Assembly (NCBI GenBank): GCA_035539135.1
Contig: DATLJD010000014.1
Location: forward strand, 620,001-684,000
Length of the DNA: 64,000 bases
Direction: 5' to 3'
Source: JABFWF01 sp035539135
GTDB taxonomy: Bacteria > Pseudomonadota > Gammaproteobacteria > Xanthomonadales > Xanthomonadaceae
The notes beneath the pieces were generated by a model. It saw only the letters and a program-made list of their open reading frames with translations. It was not told where the DNA came from and did no database searches. This document shows positions 32,977 to 40,939 of this stretch, piece by piece. The stretch's first letter is position 1, and every line of letters starts with the position of its first letter. The position numbers and the translations under genes are program-made.

Positions 32977-33012
32977 GCGAATCATGGCCGCTCTTTCCGC
33001 CAGGAGGCCGCC

Positions 33013-33639
33013 ATGAGCATCCGGATCACCCTCCTCGCCACCGCGTGCATGCTCGCCGTGTCCGCGTGCGGCGACCGTTCGACGCCCGCCGCCCAGGACA
33101 CCACTGCTCCGGCCGCAGCACCGGTCGACAACACGGCGGCGCCCGCCGACACCACCGCGTCAGCGACCGGTACGACCGCGCCCGTCACCGACACCGCAAC
33201 GCCCGCGCCCGGGTCCGCGGCCGCTCCCGCCGGAAAGCCGGCGGCCACCGTCACCGACTGCGCCACCACGATCACCGGCAACGACGCGATGCAGTTCGAC
33301 GTTGGCTCGATCACCGTGCCCGCCTCGTGCAGCCAGTTCACCATCAACCTGACCCACGTCGGCAAGTTGCCGGTGGCCGCGATGGGCCACAACGTGGTGA
33401 TCACCAAGGCGTCCGACATGCAGGCGGTCGCCGCCGACGGCATGGCGGCCGGCGCCGACGCCGACTACGTGAAGCCCGACGATCCGCGCGTGATCGCCCA
33501 CACCGAGCTCGTCGGCGGCGGCCAGAGCACCTCGGTCACCTTCGACGTCGCCAGGATCAAGGACGGCGGCCCGTACGAGTTCTTCTGCAGCTTCCCGGGC
33601 CACTCGGCAGTGATGAAGGGGACCATCGGGGTCGGCTGA
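33013..33639 (+). CDS. azu: Lipid-anchored azurin
   Basis: Type 1 blue copper protein for periplasmic electron transfer. 208 residues: signal peptide with lipobox VSACG (cleavage before the Cys near residue 19), an alanine/threonine/proline linker of about 50 residues (for example DTTASATGTTAP), then the azurin cupredoxin domain. Copper ligands are seen: His in AMGHNVVI, Cys and His in FFCSFPGHSAVMKG (C-x4-H-x3-M). The disulfide Cys pair near the domain start (DCATTI and ASCSQF) is present. The lipobox plus long linker makes it a Laz-like anchored azurin, unlike the free periplasmic form. A strong AGGAGG ribosome site lies upstream. Confidence 0.93.
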   Translation: MSIRITLLATACMLAVSACGDRSTPAAQDTTAPAAAPVDNTAAPADTTASATGTTAPVTDTATPAPGSAAAPAGKPAATVTDCATTITGNDAMQFDVGSITVPASCSQFTINLTHVGKLPVAAMGHNVVITKASDMQAVAADGMAAGADADYVKPDDPRVIAHTELVGGGQSTSVTFDVARIKDGGPYEFFCSFPGHSAVMKGTIGVG

Positions 33640-33646
33640 TCCCGCC

Positions 33647-34207
33647 TCAGCGCGGTGCCGCGGGCGACGCCCCGCGCGCCGCCAGGCGGAACAACTGCGC
33701 CGACAGCAGCCAGGGCAGCACGAACAGCGCGACCAGCGGCGCCACGTCGGCATAGCCGGCGAGCAGCGCGTACAGCACGGTCGCCGCCTGCGCGAGCGCG
33801 GTCGCATGCAGCGCGTGCACCATGCCCGCCGCGCGGAAGCGCGCGGCCAGCGCGCCGATCACGCCGGTCGCCAGCACGCCGGCGAAGACCAGGTTTTCCA
33901 GGTTGTTCTCGCTGCCGAGCATGCCGACCGCGAGATTGACCCAGACCACCAGGAAGCCACCCGCGATCGCCACCGCGGCGCCGGCCCGGTAGGCGGTACT
34001 GCCCGACAGCCGGGTCGCCAGTTCGTAGGCTCCGCAGGCGGTGGCGAGCATCGCGCCCATTACCACGAAATCCTCAGGGCCCCAATCGACCTCGCTGGTG
34101 AACCGCATCGCGATCGCCGGCAGCAGCAACAGGCAGCCCGCCCCGCCCCAGATCGCCAGGCTCCAGCGGTTGCCCCGCGGCCTGTCGTTCGCCATGTCCT
34201 GCGCCAT
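33647..34207 (-). CDS. Hypothetical polytopic membrane protein
   Basis: 186 residues with about five to six hydrophobic segments, including SLAIWGGAGCLLLLPAIAM, DFVVMGAMLATACGAYELA, AGAAVAIAGGFLVVWVNLAV, LVFAGVLATGVIGALAARF and VALFVLPWLLSAQLFRLA. The MLGSENNLENLVFAG loop is a recurrent feature of an uncharacterised proteobacterial membrane family. A strong GAGGAGGA ribosome site precedes the ATG at 34207. Convergent with azurin at a distance of seven bases. Function unknown. Confidence 0.75.
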   Translation of the reverse strand: MAQDMANDRPRGNRWSLAIWGGAGCLLLLPAIAMRFTSEVDWGPEDFVVMGAMLATACGAYELATRLSGSTAYRAGAAVAIAGGFLVVWVNLAVGMLGSENNLENLVFAGVLATGVIGALAARFRAAGMVHALHATALAQAATVLYALLAGYADVAPLVALFVLPWLLSAQLFRLAARGASPAAPR

Positions 34208-34347
34208 CGCCGTCCTCCTCGTGCCGGTGTGTGCCGGCAGCGTCCACCGGCCGGGTGAGCGGACGATGGGGCTCGTGTGAAGCGGACAAGAAGTCGCCAG
34301 GCGCGCGTCCGGCAAGGACAGGTGCGGTCCGGGCCAGCCCGTGCAGC

Positions 34348-34359
34348 GGAGCCTGCTCC
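34348..34359. repeat. GGAGCCTGCTCC palindrome (dispersed family)
   Basis: Second identical copy of the core at 20828, in the spacer between the membrane protein and the DUF6522 gene. Confidence 0.5.
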
Positions 34360-34453
34360 TCGCCCCCGCGCTTCCGCATCCCCGCACACCTGACCCAGGT
34401 CATGGCCCGCCGCCGTCCCGGCGGCCACGCTGCCCGGGGAGGCCATCGCAGAC

Positions 34454-34726
34454 ATGACCCGGCGCATCCCGCTCGAACTCAATCCGGCGCTCGAAATCCC
34501 GATCGACGGCACGCTGGTGGCGCGCACGCTCGGACTGGACGTCGCCACCTTCCGCCGGCTGATGGACGAGCGCCGGATCACCGTGCTGTGCGAACGCGGC
34601 ACCGGCGAGGATGCCGGCCTGTACCGCGCGAGCTTCTACCACGAAGGCAAGCGCGCGCGGCTGGTGGTGGACGCCGCGGGGCAACCGGTGCCCCGCCGCG
34701 GCCAGGAGCCGCGGCGGGAGGAGTAA
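34454..34726 (+). CDS. DUF6522 family protein
   Basis: 90-residue soluble protein. Seen: VARTLGLDVATFRRLMDERRITVLCERGTGEDAGLYR, then FYHEGKRARLVVD, the DUF6522 pattern of a helix pair followed by a small beta-sheet. GGGAGG lies ten bases upstream. Members are often found near stress or respiratory genes; the function is not known. It ends seven bases before the convergent carboxymuconolactone decarboxylase gene. Confidence 0.8.
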   Translation: MTRRIPLELNPALEIPIDGTLVARTLGLDVATFRRLMDERRITVLCERGTGEDAGLYRASFYHEGKRARLVVDAAGQPVPRRGQEPRREE

Positions 34727-34733
34727 CGCTGGC

Positions 34734-35195
34734 TCAGCGCGTCACCGGCGGCCGGTAGTGGCCGCCGATGGTGCGCGCGGCGATGTTGATCCGGTTCCAG
34801 CCGTTGATCGCGACCACCAGCAAGGTCAGGTCCACCAGCGCCGCCTCGTCGAAGTGGTCGCACGCCTTGGCGTACAGCGCGTCGGACACGGCGTCGTGAT
34901 GCGCGAGCTCGGTCAGTTCCTCGACCCAGGCCAGGGCGATGCGCTCGCGCTCGCTGTACAGCTTCGTCTCGCGCCACGCCGGCAGCAGGTACAGGCGCTG
35001 CTCGGTTTCGCCCTTGGCGCGCGCGTCCTTGCTGTGCATGTCCAGGCAGAACGCGCAGCCGTTGATCTGCGAGACGCGCATCAGCACCAGTTCGATCAGC
35101 GCCGGCTCCAGCCGCCCGGCGGTGTGGATCTGCTGGCTGAGGTCGAGCAGCGGCTGCATGGAAGCGTAGTGGCGCTGGATGTTGAATCGGGTCAT
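34734..35195 (-). CDS. Carboxymuconolactone decarboxylase-family protein (AhpD-like)
   Basis: 153-residue AhpD-fold protein. Seen: LDLSQQIHTAGRLEPALIELVLMRVSQINGCAFCLDMHSKDAR, with the redox CxxC and adjacent histidine of alkylhydroperoxidase-like proteins, and EELTELAHHD. It is preceded by an AAGGAG ribosome site and, 56-82 bases upstream, by a close match to the ECF41 promoter, inside the 3' end of the sigma gene. Carboxymuconolactone decarboxylases are one of the three classical target types of ECF41 sigma factors, so it is very probably the target of the neighbouring sigma factor. Peroxide or organic hydroperoxide detoxification is the usual guess. Confidence 0.88.
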   Translation of the reverse strand: MTRFNIQRHYASMQPLLDLSQQIHTAGRLEPALIELVLMRVSQINGCAFCLDMHSKDARAKGETEQRLYLLPAWRETKLYSERERIALAWVEELTELAHHDAVSDALYAKACDHFDEAALVDLTLLVVAINGWNRINIAARTIGGHYRPPVTR

Positions 35196-35240
35196 GACAG
35201 GCTCCTTGGCGATGGATGCGGCACGTCGGAATCGGCCGCT

Positions 35241-36140
35241 TCAATGCAAGGACGCCGGGGCCCGCGTTTTCGTGACAGCCAGCAGCCGTTCGAGCTTGCC
35301 GGGGTGGCGCAGCGCGTGGATCGCGGTGATGCGCTCGCCGTCGCTCTCGATCCACATCGCCGAGGCCAGCGTGTCGCCGTCGTGCAGCAGCAGCGCCGGC
35401 GCGCCGTTGAGCGTCGCCAGTTCGAACCGTGCGGAGGGGCCGACAAAGCCGCGCGCCAGCTGCAGGTACAGGCGGGCCAGGCGCTCGGCGCCGTGCAGCG
35501 GATGCAGGGTCGCGCGGGCCAGGCCGCCGCCGTCGCTGATGTGCACTGCGTCCTCGGCGAACAGCGCGCGCAGCGAGTCCAGCGTCGGTTGCGTCATCGC
35601 CTCGACGAAGCGCTGCAGCAGCCGGCGCTGCGCGGCTCGGTCCACCTGGAAGCGCGGCCGCCCCTCGCGCAGGCGCGCCTTCGCCCGGTGCACGCGCTGG
35701 CGGCAGGCGTCCTCGCCGATGCCGAGGATGGCGGCGGCCTCGCCGTGCCCGTAGTCGAACACCTCGTGCAGCAGGAACGCGGCGCGCTCGTCCGGGCTCA
35801 GCCGCTCCAGCAACAGCAGGAACGACAGCGTCAGCGACTCGCCGCGCTCCAGCATCGCGTCCGGATGCTCGGCGTCGGGCACCACCGGTTCCGGCAGCCA
35901 CGGGCCCGGGTAGTGCTCGCGCTCGGACTTCGCGCGGCGCAGGCGGTCGAGCGCCAGGCGGGTGGTCACGGTGACCAGCCAGGCCTCCGGATCCTCGAGT
36001 GCGGCGAGGTCCTGCGCGTGCATCCGCAGCCAGGCGTCGTGCAGCACGTCCTCGGCGTCGCCGGGCGTGCCGAGCATGCGGTAGGCCAGCCCGAACAGGC
36101 GCGGACGGTGCCGTTCGAACAGCGTGGTGGCGGCATCCAT
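35241..36140 (-). CDS. ECF41-type sigma factor with SnoaL-like C-terminal domain
   Basis: 299-residue sigma-70 family factor. Sigma-2 (RPRLFGLAYRMLGTPGDAEDVLHDAWLR) and sigma-4 (LLLLERLSPDERAAFLLHEVFDYGHGEAAAILG) are followed by a 120-residue SnoaL-like extension that controls activity in place of an anti-sigma factor. The ECF41 marks are visible: WLPEPVV in the linker, DGGG (SDGGGL) and HPGKL (NPDKL-like) in the extension. The gene carries its own ECF41-like promoter 31-57 bases upstream of the ATG, with GGAGGAG eight bases before the start. Regulates at least itself and the CMD gene downstream; the inducing signal is unknown. Confidence 0.92.
   Translation of the reverse strand: MDAATTLFERHRPRLFGLAYRMLGTPGDAEDVLHDAWLRMHAQDLAALEDPEAWLVTVTTRLALDRLRRAKSEREHYPGPWLPEPVVPDAEHPDAMLERGESLTLSFLLLLERLSPDERAAFLLHEVFDYGHGEAAAILGIGEDACRQRVHRAKARLREGRPRFQVDRAAQRRLLQRFVEAMTQPTLDSLRALFAEDAVHISDGGGLARATLHPLHGAERLARLYLQLARGFVGPSARFELATLNGAPALLLHDGDTLASAMWIESDGERITAIHALRHPGKLERLLAVTKTRAPASLH
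35251..35277 (-). promoter_or_regulatory. ECF41-type promoter of the CMD gene
   Basis: Minus-strand TGTCACG-N16-CGTC. This matches the published ECF41 consensus TGTCACA-N16-CGTC in all but the seventh base. It lies within the last codons of the sigma gene, 56 bases upstream of the CMD start, so it can drive that gene separately. Confidence 0.8.
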
Positions 36141-36170
36141 CGGGACATTCTCCTCCGTTGATGGAACAAG

Positions 36171-36197
36171 GACGCGCCACCGGGCGGAATCGTGACA
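36171..36197 (-). promoter_or_regulatory. ECF41-type promoter of the sigma gene
   Basis: Minus-strand TGTCACG-N16-CGTC, identical in its conserved bases and spacing to the copy at 35251-35277. It is 31 bases from the sigma gene's ATG, indicating autoregulation. Confidence 0.8.
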
Positions 36198-36330
36198 GGC
36201 GGCCGCGGCCGCTGCTCACCCCGACTTCCGGCACGCTCGCCCGTCGCCCGGCCGGGCCTAGCGTCGCAGCGGGCCGCCGGCGCACGTCCGCGCGCCGCAC
36301 GGCCTCGTGCCGCTGCCAGGGGAAACGCCG

Positions 36331-38421
36331 ATGCCGACGCTCGACCGCCGCCAGTTCCTGCAACTCGCCGCCGCGATGGGCGCGACCCTGGCGTGGGGCT
36401 GCACCACGCTGCGACCGTCCTCCAGCGGCTGGCGCGAACGCCGCGATGCCTATCCGCACGGCGTCGCCTCCGGCGATCCCGACGCGAACAGCGTGCTGCT
36501 GTGGACGCGGCGCCCCTACGACGACGGACGGGGGCGCGCGACGCTGCTGGTCGAAGTCGCGGAAGATCCGGAGTTCGAGCGCGTGATCGCGACCGCCACG
36601 GCGCCCGTGCTCGCCGCGTCCGACTGGACCTGCCGCGTGCTCGTCGGCGACCTGCCGCCCGGCGGCGAGTTTTGGTACCGCTTCGTCGACGAGGAAGGCA
36701 ACGGCAGCCGCATCGGCCGCACGCTGACCGCGCCCGCGCCGGACGATCCGCGCCCCGCGCGCTTCGCCTTCGTCAGCTGCCAGAGCGCGCCAGAGGGCGC
36801 GATGAACGCGTACCGCCGCATGATTTACGAGGACGAGCGCGCCGCGCCCGGCGAGCGCCTCGGCTTCGTGCTGCACCTCGGCGACTTCGTGTACGAGGTG
36901 ATCCAGACGCCCGACCAGGTCAAGGACAGTCATCGCTACGATCGGAAGATCACGTTCCCGGTGCAATACCAGCATGGCCGCAAGGTGGCGAACGACCGCT
37001 TCACCGTGCCCGGCTCCCTCGACGACTACCGCGCGCTGTACAAGGGCTACCTGCTCGATCCGGACCTGCAGGATGCTCGCGCGCGCTGGCCTTTCGTCTG
37101 CATCTGGGACAACCACGAGTTCTCGTGGCTGGCGTGGCAGACGATCATGTCGTTCCCCGGCGAAGGCGAGACGCCGGGCCAGACGCTCAAGGTGGCGGCG
37201 AACCAGGCGTGGTTCGAGTACCAACCCATGCGCGTCACGCCGCCGGGCAAGCCGCTGGACCGCTTCGATGCGCCCACGGTCGATGATGTCGCGGTGACGG
37301 AATTCGACGAGAACGGCCTCGGCCTGGAGCCGAACAACCTCGCCGCGATCGAAAGCCTCATCGGCTACCGCGCGCTGCGCTGGGGCCGGCACATCGACCT
37401 GATCATCACCGACCAGCGCAGCTTCCGCGGCAAGGACCCGTCGAACGACGAGAAGCTCGGCGCGCTGTTCCAGGGCGTGCCGTATCCCTTCTTCCCCGAG
37501 GCGCTGTCGATCCAGGTGGACAGCGGCCGCGCGTACGCCGGTGGCCATCCGCCGGAAACGATCGTGTTCGGCGACAAGTCCATTCCCAACTACCGCAAGG
37601 ACGGCCCGCCGCAGTCGATGCTCGGCGCGAAGCAGAAGGCCTGGTTCCTCGAGCGCCTGCGCAACGCCACCGCGACCTGGAAGATCTGGGGCAGCTCGCT
37701 GGGCACGCACGACCAGCGCGTCGACCCGCAGAACCTGCCGGACGGGTTCGTACCGAAGGACTGGCCGAAGTGGACCGACGGCTACGCCGTGCAGGGCAAC
37801 GGCGACTGGGGCGGCTGCTACCACGAGCGCGGCGAGATCTTCGACACCGTGCGCGACGCCGGCATCACCGGCTTCGCCATCCTGTCCGGCGATCTGCACA
37901 GCTTCTGGGCCGGCTATGCCGCGAAGTCGCTGCCGCCGCACGGCAGGTTCGAGCCGGTCGGCGTGTCGTTCGTCGGCGGTTCGGTCATCTCGCCCGGCAT
38001 GCAGGAAGCCTACGAACACGGCAACAAGAAGAATCCACTGCGCAGCCTGTACATCGCCGACCGCCCCGACGGCACGATGGAGCCCACGATGAACCTGCTG
38101 CTCAACCACGGCGTGCGCTCCGCGCTGGAGTATGCGGAGAGCGGCGACCTGGCGAAGGCGCATGCCATGAGCAACCCGGAGCTGGCGCCGCACCTGGCGT
38201 TCGTGGACATGGGCGGTCACGGCTACGGCGTCGTGAACGTCGACGCGAACAGGATGGCCACCGACTTCGTGTGCATCCCGCGGCCGGTCGAGCGCGCCGC
38301 GACGCCGGATGGCGGGCCGCTGCGCTACCGCGTGCGGCACGAAGTGGCGCTGTGGGCACCCGGCGAAGCGCCGCGGTTGCGCCAGACCGTGCTGGAAGGC
38401 GATCCAGGGCTGGCGCTATAG
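36331..38421 (+). CDS. phoD: PhoD-like alkaline phosphatase, Tat-exported
   Basis: 696-residue periplasmic phosphatase/phosphodiesterase. Twin-arginine signal DRRQFLQLAAAMGATLAWGC. Seen: N-terminal PhoD domain with HGVASGDPDANSVLLWTR and ARFAFVSCQS, metal-binding LHLGDFVYE, WDNHEFSW, SGDLHSFW and the C-terminal GGHGYGVVNV. Fe/Ca-dependent enzymes of this family release phosphate from mono- and diesters. The length exceeds classical PhoD (about 530-580) because of inserts around residues 250-320 and 400-470. GGGGAA precedes the ATG at 36331. Divergent from the ECF41 gene, but no shared promoter element is visible. Confidence 0.9.
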   Translation: MPTLDRRQFLQLAAAMGATLAWGCTTLRPSSSGWRERRDAYPHGVASGDPDANSVLLWTRRPYDDGRGRATLLVEVAEDPEFERVIATATAPVLAASDWTCRVLVGDLPPGGEFWYRFVDEEGNGSRIGRTLTAPAPDDPRPARFAFVSCQSAPEGAMNAYRRMIYEDERAAPGERLGFVLHLGDFVYEVIQTPDQVKDSHRYDRKITFPVQYQHGRKVANDRFTVPGSLDDYRALYKGYLLDPDLQDARARWPFVCIWDNHEFSWLAWQTIMSFPGEGETPGQTLKVAANQAWFEYQPMRVTPPGKPLDRFDAPTVDDVAVTEFDENGLGLEPNNLAAIESLIGYRALRWGRHIDLIITDQRSFRGKDPSNDEKLGALFQGVPYPFFPEALSIQVDSGRAYAGGHPPETIVFGDKSIPNYRKDGPPQSMLGAKQKAWFLERLRNATATWKIWGSSLGTHDQRVDPQNLPDGFVPKDWPKWTDGYAVQGNGDWGGCYHERGEIFDTVRDAGITGFAILSGDLHSFWAGYAAKSLPPHGRFEPVGVSFVGGSVISPGMQEAYEHGNKKNPLRSLYIADRPDGTMEPTMNLLLNHGVRSALEYAESGDLAKAHAMSNPELAPHLAFVDMGGHGYGVVNVDANRMATDFVCIPRPVERAATPDGGPLRYRVRHEVALWAPGEAPRLRQTVLEGDPGLAL

Positions 38422-38950
38422 GGCGTCCGCCACGTCCACGGTGGAGGCCGGCGCCATCGCGCGCCTCCAGCGCCTCGAGGAAGGCATCGGCCAGCGCGAA
38501 GGTGCCGAACCAGCCATGCCGGGTCCCGGTCAGCACCCGCAATATCTGCCCGCGCCCGCCCGGAAACCGCGACAGTGGATGGAACAGGCGGTCGCGCAGC
38601 CGGCGAGCCGGTCGTGGTCGGACTGGAACAGCGACGCACTGCAAGCGGGCAACACTCCTTCGGCGATGGCCGCTTTTCGCGCCAGCCTGCGTTGCGGCGC
38701 AGCATGAATGGGCGGCCCAAGGACATGCCCAAGGCGGCGCATGAATCCTTCAGCCGCCGCCAAGTCACGGAATTCGCTCCGATTCGGCAAATCCGGCACA
38801 CGCCGGGTGACGGCCCGACGCCCCCCACTTCACTCGTCGTGGACAACCTGCTGCCAGCATCCGGCGGGCGGGCCCTCATCGCGCTTTGCACCCCTTGGTG
38901 CATCGTCGACCCGGTCCTGCGATCCGATCCCATCCACTGGAGACGTGCAC
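38422..38950. other. 529-base gap with a possible gene remnant
   Basis: No intact gene. The minus strand from about 38430 to 38640 reads as a GC3-rich open stretch (RLFHPLSRFPGG, RHGWFGTFALADAFLEALE) that looks protein-like but has no good start and runs into the phoD antisense frame; a second open stretch in another frame covers 38530-38799. The last 30 bases carry the ribosome site (GGAGA) of the S1 protease gene. GC is lower than in the flanking genes. Confidence 0.4.
38430..38640 (-). pseudogene. Possible decayed coding fragment
   Basis: About 65 codons with strong GC-ending codon use on the minus strand, including PGGRGQILRVLTGTRHGWFG and FALADAFLEALEARDG. Not recognised; no matching start or stop. 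Could be the end of a frameshifted gene whose 5' part lies in the frame at 38530-38799. Confidence 0.3.
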
Positions 38951-40177
38951 ATGCACAAGTTCGCTTCCTGGGCCAAGCGCGGCCTGTTCGTGCTTTCACC
39001 GCTCTCGCTCGCTGTCGCCATGGCCGCTTCCGCGGCGCCGTCCGGGCAGCTGGCCGCCCCGCTCCGTGCGGCCATGCAGCGCGACCTCGGCATGACCACC
39101 GCGCAGCTCGCGCAGTACCTGAAGACCGAACAGCTCGCGGCAACGCAGGAGCAGCGGCTGGCCCGCATGCAGGGACCCAAGTTCGCCGGCAGCTGGATCG
39201 AGCGCAAGGCGGACGGCAGCTTCCAGCTGGTCGTCGGCACCACCGCGATCGGCCCGCAGAAGGGTCCCGCCGGCGTGCAGATCCGCAACCTGCGCCACAG
39301 CCTGGCCGAACTGACTGCCTCCAAGTCGCGGCTGGACGCGATGCTGGCGCGCGGCGCGAAGGTGCCGCGGGGCGTGTACGGCTGGTACGTGGATCTGCCG
39401 GGCAACAGCGTCGTGGTGACCGTCGGCAAGGGAGGCCAGCGCGCCGGCATCGACTTCGTCGCGGCCAGCGGCATCGACGCGCAGACCGTGCGCTTCGAGA
39501 CCGCCGACGAGCAGCCGAGCCTGCGGGCGACCCTGAAGGGCGGCCTGGGCTACCTGCGGAATCCCGGCGACGGCTATCTCTACGCCTGCTCGATCGGCTT
39601 CACCGTCACCCAGGGCAGCACGCCCGGTTACGTCAGCGCCGGCCATTGCGGCGACGCCGGCGAACCGGCGTACCTGGAAGGCGCGTCCGGAACGGGCCCG
39701 CAATGGTCCCTCGGGCCGAAGATCGGCACCTTCGCCGCCTCGAAGTTCCCGCAGCCCGGCCAGACCGGCAACGACTATTCGTGGGTGCGGACGGATGCGG
39801 GCCACAGCCTGTCGGCCTCGGTATACGGCTGGGGCAAGGGCGACGTGACCGTGCGCGGCAGCGCCGAAGCGCCGGTCGGCGCCGCGGTCTGCCGCTCCGG
39901 CCGCACCACCGGCTGGCGCTGCGGCACGATCGAGGCGAAGAACCAGACCGTCAACTACAGCTCCGGCGAGACCATCCTCAACCTGACCCGCACCACCGCC
40001 TGCTCCGAGGGCGGCGACTCGGGCGGCTCGTTCATCACCGGCGCCGGCCAGGCGCAGGGCGTGCTGTCGGGCGGCAGCGGCAGCTGCAAGGGCAACACGC
40101 GCCGCAGCCGCAGCTACTTCCAGCCGCTGCTGCCGATCCTGCAGGCCTACAACCTGACCCTGCGCACCGGCGCCTGA
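38951..40177 (+). CDS. Secreted S1 (alpha-lytic type) serine endopeptidase
   Basis: 408-residue pre-pro-protease. Signal peptide (LFVLSPLSLAVAMAASAAP), then a pro-region of about 170 residues including LGMTTAQLAQYLKTEQ and DLPGNSVVVTV, which serves folding and inhibition in this family, then the mature chymotrypsin-fold domain. Catalytic residues seen: His in VSAGHCG (about 231), Asp in GNDYSWV (about 275), Ser in EGGDSGGS (about 356). Cysteine pairs CSIGF/HCG, CRSG/CGT and CSEGG/CKGN fit three disulfides. Alpha-lytic-type proteases are a hallmark of Lysobacter and relatives and degrade extracellular protein. Ribosome site GGAGA; a terminator follows within 22 bases. Confidence 0.93.
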   Translation: MHKFASWAKRGLFVLSPLSLAVAMAASAAPSGQLAAPLRAAMQRDLGMTTAQLAQYLKTEQLAATQEQRLARMQGPKFAGSWIERKADGSFQLVVGTTAIGPQKGPAGVQIRNLRHSLAELTASKSRLDAMLARGAKVPRGVYGWYVDLPGNSVVVTVGKGGQRAGIDFVAASGIDAQTVRFETADEQPSLRATLKGGLGYLRNPGDGYLYACSIGFTVTQGSTPGYVSAGHCGDAGEPAYLEGASGTGPQWSLGPKIGTFAASKFPQPGQTGNDYSWVRTDAGHSLSASVYGWGKGDVTVRGSAEAPVGAAVCRSGRTTGWRCGTIEAKNQTVNYSSGETILNLTRTTACSEGGDSGGSFITGAGQAQGVLSGGSGSCKGNTRRSRSYFQPLLPILQAYNLTLRTGA

Positions 40178-40183
40178 TCGGGT

Positions 40184-40702
40184 TCACGTTGCAGACGGAC
40201 GCCCCGGATGGCCGGGGCGTTCTTTTTTGTCGTGCGGCAGGCTCTCGCCCGCCGCCGGATCGCGCACGGTGCGCCGGCGGTCGGCGATGCCCGTGCGACG
40301 GTCGGCCTCCAGTTCGGCGCGCAGCCACGCGATCGCATCCGCCTCCCGGTCGAAGACCTGGCCGGCCAGCCCGAAGTTGCCGGCGGCGACCACGCCGAAG
40401 CGGTCCGGGTCGATGCAGTCCGGCCGCACCACGACCGCGATGCGCAGGCGGCCGTCGGCGGCTTCCGCCCACTCGCGGACCATGCTCAGACGCACGGCGA
40501 GGCTGGGCGGATCGAAAGAGACGTCCCCGGCGTCCACCAGCAGGTGGGGATGGCCCTGCGCCACGGTGCGGCGAATGGCGTCGCTGATCAGGGCGATCGC
40601 CCGCTGGACGCGGTGCAACGGGGCCAGCCGGGCCACCGGGATGTCGTCGACGAAATCCAGGAGGATCGGATCGCGGAGCGGGGAGCCGGCCATGGCGGGC
40701 AA
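40184..40702 (-). CDS. STAS/SpoIIAA-like domain protein
   Basis: 172-residue soluble protein. The middle has STAS/SpoIIAA-like features: ILLDFVDDIPVARLAPLHRVQ, a hydrophobic strand HLLVDAGDVSF, RLRIAVVV and a final helix with ADAIAWLRAE. Such domains bind regulators or nucleotides; no phosphoserine position can be assigned. The C-terminal tail from about residue 140 is basic and disordered, and its last codons (ERPGHPGRP) are encoded by the terminator of the convergent protease gene. In-frame ATGs at 40702 and 40693 are both possible starts. Function unknown. Confidence 0.6.
   Translation of the reverse strand: MPAMAGSPLRDPILLDFVDDIPVARLAPLHRVQRAIALISDAIRRTVAQGHPHLLVDAGDVSFDPPSLAVRLSMVREWAEAADGRLRIAVVVRPDCIDPDRFGVVAAGNFGLAGQVFDREADAIAWLRAELEADRRTGIADRRRTVRDPAAGESLPHDKKERPGHPGRPSAT
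40199..40229 (+). terminator. Rho-independent terminator of the S1 protease gene
   Basis: Hairpin ACGCCCCGG-atgg-CCGGGGCGT (40199-40220) followed by TCTTTTTTG. It lies inside the 3' end of the minus-strand STAS-like gene. Confidence 0.92.
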
Positions 40703-40939
40703 CAGTGGCGTGGGGTACCGGGACTAACGGACCGCCGGGGCGCAGCGGCCAGCGCCGGCACGGACCGGTTCAGCTTGCCGCGACGCCGGGCGCGCGTTGC
40801 CCGCGCGATCCCCGGCCTGGCGGCCGACGAGTGCGCGCATCCCGGCTTAAACCCTTGCCGCTTCCGGCGCGTCCCACCGCTGGCAGGCACGTCGCCTGCG
40901 CGCGGCGGCCCGCCCCGCGACACCCTGTCGGGAGTGCCG

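Noticed and set aside
34636..38340. A 1234-codon minus-strand open frame opposite phoD
   Set aside because: High-GC antisense read-through. The true genes are phoD on the plus strand and the CMD and sigma genes in other frames.
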